From positions 1 to 64,000 of the forward strand of contig CATNEN010000032.1 of the NCBI GenBank assembly GCA_950097015.1: DNA of 64,000 nucleotides, written 5' to 3'. Position 1 is the stretch's first letter; each line of letters starts with the position of its first letter. Of the stretch, positions 24,509 through 34,200 are shown in pieces. The notes below the pieces were generated by a model that saw only the letters and a list, made by a program, of their open reading frames with translations, had not been told where the DNA came from and did not search any database. The position numbers and the translations under genes were made by a program. The stretch is from Macrostomum hystrix. Lineage: Eukaryota; Platyhelminthes; Macrostomidae.

Positions 24509-26640
24509 GCCATGATTCAAACGCTGGTTTAGCCATGATTCAGACTCTGGTTTAGCCATGATTCATACTATGGTTTAGCCATGATTCAGACGCTGGTTTA
24601 GCCATGATTCAGACTCTGGTTTAGCCATGATTCAGACTCTGGTTTAGCCATGATGCAAACTCTGGTTTAGCCATGATTTTAACTCTGGTTTAGCCATGAT
24701 TCAAACTCTGGTTTAGCCATGATTCAGACGCTGGTTTAGCTATGATTTAAACTCTGTTTTAGCCATGATTCAGACTCTGGTTTTGCCATGATTCAGACTC
24801 TGGTTTAGCCATGATTCAGACTCTGGTTTAGCCATGATTCAGACTCTGGTTTAGCCATGATTCAGACCCTGGTTTAGCCATGATTCAAACTCTGGTTTAG
24901 CCATGATTCAGACTCTGGTTTAGCCATGATTTAAACTCTGTTTTAGCCATGATTCAGACCCTGGTTTAGCCATGATTCAAACTCTGGTTTAGCCATGATT
25001 CAGACTCTGGTTTTGCCATGATTCAGACTCTGGTTTAGCCATGATTCAGACTCTGGTTTAGCCATGATTTTAACTCTGGTTTAGCCATGATTCAAACTCT
25101 GGTTTAGCCATGATTCAGACGCTGGTTTAGCTATGATTTAAACTCTGTTTTAGCCATGATTCAGACTCTGGTTTAGCCATGATTCAAACTCTGGTTTAGC
25201 CATGATTCAAGCTCTGGTTTAGCCATGATTCAGACGCTGGTTTAGCCATGATTCAAGCTCTATTTTTGCCATGATTCAGACTCTAGTTTAGCCATGATTC
25301 AGACTCTGGTTTAGCCATGATTCAAACTCTGGTTTAGCCATGATTCAGACTCTGGTTTAGCCATGATTCAGACTCTGGTTTAGCCATGATGCAAACTCTG
25401 GTTTAGCCATGATTCAGACCCTGGTTTAGCCATGATTCAGACTCTGGTTTAGCCATGATTCAGACCCTGGTTTAGCCATGATTCAAACTCTGGTTTAGCC
25501 ATGATTCAGACTCAGGTTTAGCCATGATTTAAACTCTGTTTTAGCCATGATTCAGACCCTGGTTTAGCCATGATTCAAACTCTGGTTTAGCCATGATTCA
25601 GACTCTGGTTTAGCCATGATTCAGACGCTGGTTTAGCCATGATTCAGATTTAGACTCTGGTTTAGCCATGATTCAAACTCTGGTTTAGCCATGATTCAAA
25701 CTCTGGTTTAGCCATGATTCAGACTCTGGTTTAGCCATGATTCAAACTCTGGTTTAGCCATGATTCAGACCCTGGTTTAGCCATGATTCAAACTCTGGTT
25801 TAGCCATGATTCAGACTCTGGTTTAGCCATGATTTAAACTCTGTTTTAGCCATGATTCAGACCCTGGTTTAGCCATGATTCAAACTCTGGTTTAGCCATG
25901 ATTCAGACTCTGGTTTTGCCATGATTCAGACTCTGGTTTAGCCATGATTCAGACTCTGGTTTAGCCATGATTCAAACTCTGGTTTAGCCATGATTCAAGC
26001 TCTTGTTTAGCCATGATTCAGACGCTGGTTTAGCCATGATTCAAGCTCTATTTTTGCCATGATTCAGACTCTGGTTTAGCCATGATTCAGACTCTGGTTT
26101 AGCCATGATTCAAACTCTGGTTTAGCCATGATTCAGACTCTGGTTTAGCCATGATTCAGACTCTGGTTTAGCCATGATGCAAACTCTGGTTTAGCCATGA
26201 TTCAGACCCTGGTTTAGCCATGATTCAGACTCTGGTTTAGCCATGATTCAGACCCTGGTTTAGCCATGATTCAAACTCTGGTTTAGCCATGATTCAGACT
26301 CTGGTTTAGCCATGATTTAAACTCTGTTTTAGCCATGATTCAGACCCTGGTTTAGCCATGATTCAAACTCTGGTTTAGCCATGATTCAGACTCTGGTTTA
26401 GCCATGATTCAGACGCTGGTTTAGCCATGATTCAGATTCAGACTCTGGTTTAGCCATGATTCAAACTCTGGGTTAGCCATGATTCAAAATCTGGTTTAGC
26501 CATGATTCAAACTCTGGTTTAGCCATGATTCAGACTCTGGTTTAGCCATGATTCAAACTCTGGTTTAGCCATGATTCAAACTCTGGTTTAGCCATGATTC
26601 AAACTCTGGTTTAGCCATGATTCAAACGCTGGTTTTGCCA
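24508..26640. repeat. 23-bp minisatellite array 5, with 788-bp higher-order repeat
   Basis: Same 23-bp family. The variant tatttttgccatgattcaga begins at 25,261 and again at 26,049, and gactctgg after a gattcagatt duplication begins at 25,653 and 26,441. Both pairs are exactly 788 bp apart, showing a recent block duplication. The array stops at gttttgccatgagaac, where a different tandem repeat starts without any spacer. Confidence 0.95.
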
Positions 26641-26883
26641 TGAGAACTAATTTCCCCAGCAGCAGAGAACTAATTCCCCTCCAGCAGCAGAGAACTAATT
26701 TCCCCAGCAGCAGAGAACTAATTTCCCGAGCAGCAGAGAACTAATTCCCCCAGCAGCAGAGAACTAATTTCCCCAGCAGCAGAGAACTAATTTCCCGAGC
26801 AGCAGAGAACTAATTCCCCCAGCAGCAGAGAACTAATTTCCCCAGCAGCAGAGAACTAATTTCCCCAGCAGCAGAGAACTAAT
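26641..26883. repeat. Second 23-bp minisatellite (gagaactaatttccccagca type), copy 1
   Basis: About ten tandem copies of a unit containing gagaactaatttccccagca plus gca, also about 23 bp but unrelated in sequence to the preceding 23-bp family. It abuts that family directly and leads into the module at 26,884. Confidence 0.92.
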
Positions 26884-28205
26884 GTTCTCCAAACAGAAGA
26901 GAACCTCCATAATACCAGAATGGAGGCTACTTGCAGGCTACCAAACTCGCAGCAAGAAATGTTTGCCCTTTTTCTTTGACAGGAAACCATTGCCCCCAAA
27001 TAGCATAGAAACGATGTGTCCATCGTTTTACTCAGCCCAGAAGGCAACAAATATCTCCTGTTACATCTCCTGTTACATGTGGCACGGTAGATACATTTAG
27101 AAAACTGTTAAACACATTTAGAAAATCGTTGGACACATTTAGAAAATCGTTGAGCACTTTAGAAAACGGTTTCGATCAGTGTTCGTCGAATAAAGTTTTA
27201 TAATTATTATTATTAAATAAGCTATTTTTTTGATAGAATAACGCTTTAAACAATGCTCAAAAAAAATTTGAAATAATTTACGCTCTTAGCTGCGCTCAAT
27301 ATTTTTTTCTTGCAGTTCTCAATTGTGATATCGCCTGCAGCTATGCACAAAAATATTTCCTTAGTTTTATTATCGAATTCCCGATACTCGAAAAAACTTA
27401 TACTATTTTCTGAAAGGGAGTACAGGAATAATAAAGCTAACAAATATCTGCTTCGACAGTAGCTAACCAAAATCGCTTACTATTTATACTCGAACCAAAA
27501 ATGCCCAAAAAGTACAAATAAATAGGAACTTACGTTTTTAACTGCTGATGATTAGAAGATTAAAAGAAAAAGAAGCAGTAACAAAACCGATGCTGAAATT
27601 CTACCTGCATTCTACAAAAGCATTAAAGTACTTTACTTCGGAGCTAGATGAAAAGAAAGCGGCACAATGATCGAAGTCGAGACAAGGTTTGACAATAGAA
27701 AGGCTGCAGTTTTATGGATAGAAAGGAGGAAGAGAGGTCTCGCTAGCATTGAGCATCATAAAAGCCCAATCATGAAATCTGATATGTACGTTTTGCGTAT
27801 TCAAATCAAATCACTCGATCAGCCAAGAGACAAATTTATAAACGTACGTACGGGTCGAAAAGCAGTGACGCAATCCTATTCAATTGAGAGTATCGGGCCC
27901 TGTTCTGTGCTATACCAATGCACGCGCGGGCGAGAAAAAGCACCGATGCAATCTAATAAAACTGACAGTGTCCGGCCCTATTCTAATTTAACCTTGTTTG
28001 GCCTCCTATTAAAAGCAATAGGAAAACTCGTTTTTCGAATATTTAATATTTTTAGCATTGAAGCAGACTAACGAAATTTTCAAGGTCTCATGCCAGTAAA
28101 ATTTGGCATGTTTAGCAAAAAACGCGATCAAATTTGGTTGAGGCATTTAGCCTGTGTATCGAAATTCCACAGACAGACAGACAGACAGACTTTAGAGATT
28201 TAGTA
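26884..28205 (+). mobile_element. Duplicated 1.3-kb module, copy 1, with RTE-like tail
   Basis: A non-tandem module whose near-identical copy lies at 29,488-30,870, offset about 2,604 bp at its start. It ends with a run of cagacaga units and ttagagatttagtatagttg, again like an RTE-type LINE tail. It shares the ttttcgaatatttaat phrase with the linker modules. A 134-codon ORF (27,667-28,071) is present in both copies, but changes between them are mostly amino-acid changing, so I do not call it a gene. It is probably a non-autonomous element. Confidence 0.7.
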
Positions 28206-28314
28206 TAGTTGGACTAGCAAGTTTTGCCCCCCTTCGGGGAGCAGAAATATTTTTAATTCGTCCAGTATACACTTTTTAGCAGCTGTATTTTTAGCCTTTT
28301 TTACGCTACAATGA
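28206..28314 (+). repeat. Linker spacer before 18-bp array 5
   Basis: This is the same spacer (gactagcaagttttgccccc and onward) that precedes every other 18-bp array in the block. Here it is attached to a different upstream module (the one at 26,884). Confidence 0.7.
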
Positions 28315-28708
28315 TCAGTTGACAATGATCCCCCAGTTGATAATGATCCCCCGGTTGACAATGGTCCCTCAGTCGACAATGATTCCCAGTTGATGATGAT
28401 CCCCCAGTTGACAATGATCCCCCAGTTGACAATGATCTGGGACAATGATCCCCCAGTTGACAATGGTCCCCCAGTCGACAATGATTCCCCAGTTGACAAT
28501 GATCCCCCAGTTGATGATGATCACCCAGTTGACAATGATCCCCGAGTTGATGATGATCTCCCAGTTGACCATGATCCCCCATTTGATGATGACTCCCAAA
28601 CGATGATGATCCCCATTTGACAATGATCCCCAGTTGACCATGATCCCCCATTTGATGATGATTCCCCAGTGTACAATTATCCCACAGTTGACGATTATCC
28701 CCCAGTTC
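28314..28708. repeat. 18-bp minisatellite array 5 (short)
   Basis: About 20 units of the gacaatgatcccccagtt family with many gatgatgat variants. It passes into 23-bp units near 28,708. Confidence 0.92.
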
Positions 28709-29088
28709 TGGTTTAGCTTTGATTCAAACTCTGGTTTAGCCATGATTCAGACTCTGGTTTAGCCATGATATAAACTCTGGTTTAGCCATGATTCAGACGC
28801 TGGTTGGCCATGATTCAAACGCTGGTTTAGCCATGATTCAAACTCTGGTTTAGCCATGATTCAAACTGTGGTTTAGCCATGATTCAAACTCTTGTTTAGC
28901 CATTATTCAAACTCTGGTTTTGCCATGAATCAAACTTAAATTTAGCCATGATTCAGACTCTGGTTTAGCCATGATTTGAGCTCTGGTTTAGCCATGATTC
29001 AGACTCTGGCTTAGAATGATTCAGACTCTGGTTTAGCCATGATTCAAACTCTGGTTTAGCCATGATTCAAACGCTGGTTTTGCCATGA
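28708..29088. repeat. 23-bp minisatellite array 6 (short)
   Basis: About 16 units of the gccatgattcaaactctggt family, ending with gttttgccatgagaactaat exactly as array 5 does. The whole stretch from here through the following module repeats the arrangement at 26,600-28,200. Confidence 0.92.
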
Positions 29089-29487
29089 GAACTAATTTTC
29101 CCAGCAGCAGAGAACTAATTCCCCCAGCAGCAGAGAACTAATTTTCCCAGCAGCAGAGAACTAATTCCCCCAGCAGCAGAGAACTAATTCCCCCAGCAGC
29201 AGAGAACTAATTTCCCCTGCAGCAGAGAACTAATTTCCCCAGCAGCAGAGAACTAATTTCCCCAGCAGCAGAGAACTAATTCCCCCAGCAGCAGAGAACT
29301 AATTTCCCCAGCAGCAGAGAACTAATTCCCCCAGCAGCAGAGAACTAATTCCCCCAGCAGCAGAGAACTAATTTCCCCAGCAGCAGAGAACTAATTCCCC
29401 CAGCAGCAGAGAACTAATTTCCCCAGCAGCAGAGAACTAATTTCCCCAGCAGCAGAGAACTAATTTCCCCAGCAGCAGAGAACTAAT
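29089..29487. repeat. Second 23-bp minisatellite (gagaactaatttccccagca type), copy 2
   Basis: About seventeen units of the same repeat as at 26,641, mixing aattccccc and aatttcccc variants. It is longer than copy 1, so the array has changed in length since the duplication. Confidence 0.92.
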
Positions 29488-30870
29488 GTTCTCCAAACAG
29501 AAGAGAACCTCCATAATACCAGAATGGAGGCTACTTGCAGGCTACCAAACTCGCAGCAAGAAATTTTTGCCCTTTTTCTTTGACAGGAAACCATTGCCCC
29601 CAAATAGCATAGAAACGATGTGTCCATCGTTTTACTCAGCCCAGAAGGCAACAAATATCTCCTGTTACATCTCCTGTTACATGTGGCACTGTAGATACAT
29701 TTAGAAAACTGTTAAACACATTTAGAAAATCGTTGGACACATTTAGAAAATCGTTGAGCACTTTAGAAAACGGTTTCGATCAGTGTTCGTCGAATAAAGT
29801 TTTATAATTATTATTTTTAAATAAGCTATTTTTTGATCGAATAACGCTTAAAACAATGCTCAAAAAATAGAATAATTTGAAATAATTTACGCTCTTAGCT
29901 GCGCTGAATACTTTTTTCTTGCAGTTCTCAATTGTGATAACGCCTGCAGCTATGCACAAAAATATTTCCGAAGTTTTATTATCGAATAAAACTTGCTGCT
30001 TTACTCGAAAACGAATACTATTTTCTGAAAGCGAGTACAGGAATAATAAAGCTAACAAATATCTGCTTCGACAGTAGCTAACCAAAATCGCTTACTTATA
30101 CTTACTCGTATTTATACTCGAACCCAAAAATGCCCAAAAAATACTAATAAACAGGAGCTTACGTTTTTTACTGCTGATGATTAGAAGATTAGAAGAAAAA
30201 GAAGCAGTAACAAAACCGATGCTGAAATTCTACCTGCATTCTACAAAAGCATTAAAGTACTTTACTTCGGAGCTAGATGATTAAAGTACTTTACTTCGGA
30301 GCTAGATGAAAAGAAAGCGGCACAATGATCGAAGTCGAGACAAGGTTTGACAATAGAAAGGCTGCAGTTTTATGGATAGAAAGGAGGAGGAGAGGTCTCG
30401 CTAGCATTGAGCATCATAAAAGCCCAATCATGAAATCTGCTATGTACGGTTTGCGTATTCAAATCAAATCACTCGATCAGCCAAGAGACAAATTTATAAA
30501 CGTACGTACGGGTCGAAAAGCAGTGACGCAATCCTATTCAATTGAGAGTATCGGGCCCTGTTCAGTGCTATACCAATGCACGCGCGGGCGAGAAAAAGCA
30601 CCGATGCAATCTAATAAAACTTACAGTGCCCGGACCTATTCCAATTTAACCTTGTTTGGCCTCCTATTGAAAGCAATAGGAAAAATCGTTTTTCGAATAT
30701 TTAATATTGTTAGCATTGAAGCAGACTAACGAAATTTTCAAGGTCTCATGCCAGTAAAATTTGGCATGTTTAGCAAAAAACGCGATCAAATTTGGTTGAG
30801 GCATTTAGCCTGTGCATCGAAATTCCACAGACAGACAGACAGACAGACAGACAGACTTTAGAGATTTAGT
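29488..30870 (+). mobile_element. Duplicated 1.3-kb module, copy 2
   Basis: A near-identical copy of the module at 26,884. It carries a small internal tandem duplication near 30,262-30,310 (ttaaagtactttacttcgga twice) and a longer cagacaga run before ttagagatttagtatagttg. The sequence then becomes unique flank of the RdRP gene. Confidence 0.75.
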
Positions 30871-31228
30871 ATAGTTGGATTATTATAAATAGCTCTATTC
30901 AAGCATTGAACGTGTGAGTGATGTCATAAGTTGCCATCATGCAAATTTCAAGCCTAAAAAGGCTGAAACTATGCAGAACCGATTTAGCGCAAATTCACAT
31001 TAAAATAACTTTATTCAATAAACCAGGAGATTGCCCTTAATTTGAATTCCGTGCTGATCCGATTACATAGAACGAGCTCGTAGTGCCAAACAAAAATATG
31101 TTCAATCATGCAATAAAAAATTCTTAAGTTGCAATTCTGTAAGTTCTTTTAAAAAAGGAAATAAAGATTAAAAAAGAGCTGCTCAAACAAGTTCACACTC
31201 GTACGCGGGATTTAAAAAAAATCACACC
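30871..31228 (-). other. 3' flank and 3' UTR of the helicase-RdRP-nucleotidyltransferase gene
   Basis: Unique AT-rich sequence between the repeat block and the stop codon of the large minus-strand gene. It holds a candidate polyadenylation signal (AATAAA on the minus strand, plus positions 31,010-31,015), which would give a 3' UTR of about 220-240 bases. Nothing else is recognised. Confidence 0.6.
31010..31015 (-). terminator. Candidate polyadenylation signal of the RdRP fusion gene
   Basis: AATAAA on the minus strand, about 214 bases past the stop at 31,229. Position and sequence fit; no transcript evidence is available here. Confidence 0.5.
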
Positions 31229-34200
31229 TTACGCATCGCCAGCACTGGTCATGAGACCGATCTGCTGCTTGAGTGCATTGGTCAGTTCAAGGCTCAGTCG
31301 CATCGCACGCCTGCAGTAGCCGCCGAGCTCGCCGAAGCGACCGTCACGAGCCGCAGCCAGCAATGGCTCAGGATTGAAATGCAGCGAAATGTCGCACACG
31401 GGCTGCGGCTCCGTCTGAGTGTCTCCGCCCATGTGCAGCGAGCCGATAGTGACGCAAACCATCGGCCATGCACCTTCGTCTGGCCGGTGGAATCGTCGGA
31501 CAATAGAACGCTCCCGTCTAGCCAAAACAATGACGGACTTTGGCACCCGATCGCTGACAACAACTTTGCCAGTTCCCGGATCCCGAGCCAAATAGGGAAA
31601 CTCCTCACCGTCCGGGAACAATGCTCGGTGCATGTCGGACCCGGCTTGCAATGGCCGGCATGCCGTCAAGCCGATGCGCATGTCCAGCAGTTCCTGATAC
31701 CCAGCCTCTGCAACGAACCGTCCAGCCTCACTGTCATTCTGAACCTCGTCACCAGTTGCGCGCGTGACTTCACTCTCACCAGCAGCAGCTTTCTGTTCCG
31801 TTGTTCGCCCCTCCTTCCTGCGTGCGGATGTGTATTTTTTGTTTCGTTTCTTCTTGCCTTGGCGATTGACTTCGTTTTCAGTAGATTCACTGCGACTCGC
31901 GGTAACCGTATCTTGCTGTATATTCATCACGCCTGTACCTTTGCTGAGTTTCGCGATCTCATTTAGTGAGTCTCTCTCCCCAGGTCTATCCGAGTCAAGA
32001 ATATTGGCGTAGATGCAATTCAGTGGACGCTCATAGACGCGAACGAGACGCAACTCGAGATCATGCTGGAGGTGCACCTCGTATGAAGCGCTGAGTCTGA
32101 CAGACACTTTCCAACCTGTCACAAATTTCTGTTGCACCTCAGTCGTCTCAATGAATTTCAAAGATTTGAGTGCCTTCTCATAAACCTTCACGATGGTGTC
32201 GGTGCGGAGCTTCTTTAGGTCAGCCGCTATTCCCGCCAGAAATCCGACGCCTAGACGATATCGCTTTCGATGGCGTGGCTTTGCAGCCTTTTCTAGTTGA
32301 ATCGGTAACGATGCACCTCGGAGCTTGTCATTTGGGTTTCCTAGACTGACCATTGGCTCATTGCAGGACGAAGCTGCGGCGGCTTCAGGAGCGGCCCGGT
32401 GTATAAACTCGCTTCGCTCACTTCGCTTGCGGAACTTCCGGCCAGCAGCCAAAGCTGCAGAGAGCTCAGAAATGGAAAGGCTTCTCCGACCTTCAGGAAG
32501 GCCGGAAGTTGTGTTTAAAAAGTAAATTCGGCCTGGGCGAACTGAAAACTCTAAGTCGCTTACAAGAGACAATTGAGGCTCAGTTGATTTTGACTGTCGC
32601 AGACGAATGAATTGAGAGCACACGAGATTAAATAGACGACGCGCTGCTTCATCGGCCCAGGTAGCCATGTCGACTCCATCAGTTCCTAACAGCAGAGGAA
32701 CGCAAGTATCATGCAGTCGATGTTCTGCGTTAACTAAATCGAAGTAGTCTCGCAGCTCGACTCTGCAACTGTCCGACAAGCATCGTGTGCCTAAAATTAT
32801 CCCGCCACCCTCCAAGAAGTAGGGATTAGTGTTTCTGTACTTTCTTGTCCAGTTGCCTGACAAGCCAAATCTAGAAGCCAGCTCGCGAAGCTCCGTACGA
32901 AGCCGATCAATAGCTGAGGGGGCTCCGGAAGCTCGCAAGAAAAGACGACGTGAGCCGGTAATCTCTTCGAGGTGCAGAGCATCGCACCCAGTTGTCAAGC
33001 GCAAGCGAATTTCGTGAAACTGTAAAGAACGCATCATTTCGTCGCTAAGAAGTCCAGGTAAACGTTGAGTTAGTCGAACAGCACGACCTGAGCGACCAGA
33101 CATAGCGCGTACTAAGGACAAGAGAGCAGCCGCGTCATGACTGTAAGTGAGACAGCGGATAGCTATATTTGCTAGCTCAGCAGCACCACGAACAACTTCA
33201 GCTGTAATGTGGACCTCAGGAGCCGATTTAACTTTCTTCCACGTGTATCTTACGAAATCATTTAGCTCTGTACACGAGCGAAAGAATTGAAGCATATAGC
33301 TGCCGATTCTTGCAAAGTTTGCCTCGATGTCACAATTCAGTCGATCAACCAGCAGGGCCAAATGCTCTGTCAACGGCAAGTCAATTAGGTCCGGATCATC
33401 TCCATCTGTGTCGCAATCTGGCAGGCAATACAACATCAGTGCATAAAACTCCGCAGTCGGCATCAGAGCCTGAGAGTCATCTGCTGACGGCACAATACCA
33501 GCCGCCCTGGCCCACTGAACCAGCAGCCGGAACAGGGGAAGTCGCCAGGGAGAGCGACTGTACAAGCTCAGCAGATGGCGCGTCTTGCCGAGCCCGATAT
33601 GGTTCATAGTGACATCACACTGTTGACCCTCATCTATGTCTTCGCCTCCATCCAGACACAGGCGACATCGAATCAGAGGAACTTCTCTGTCTAGATGGCG
33701 AGTCTTCTCTAGCACTGAGGCATCCAAAGCAGGCCAAACAAGTGTCTCAAGCCAGTGACGGTGACAATTGACTTCTCCCAATACAGCAACCTCTACAGGC
33801 AGAAATGATTCTGAAGTTGCCTTCGGTTGGGGCAGTACGCACAGATCAATATCGGATACGTTCTCGTCACACAGAAAAATTGATGCTGAGCCATAGACCC
33901 TGCATTTTAGAACTCCGGGACAGTGTAGAGACAGCCGGCCGTCCACCAATGCGGCGGCAGCATCGGCTCGCCCAACGGCATCACGCAAGCCTTGGAGTGA
34001 ATCGCGAAAGTAGGCGAAGACGGAGCGACCGATAGAGGTCTCAATACCTCCTCCTACTTGGCTCCCTTGAAGAGCTGTGTCTGTCAGTGGTGATTGGACA
34101 GTCATCGAGTGTGCACGAATGTCACACAAAACATCGCTTATGACCCATGGGAAGCTGAGACCTCGTGGTTTCATTTTCTGTTTATGCAAATCTTGGTTAC

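Noticed and set aside
4993-29487. CRISPR-like array
   Set aside because: Units are directly tandem with no unique spacers, and the DNA is clearly eukaryotic.
27667-30729. A 134-codon ORF kept in both copies of the duplicated module
   Set aside because: By eye, differences between the copies are about nine amino-acid changes against about three silent ones, as expected without selection. No family is recognised.
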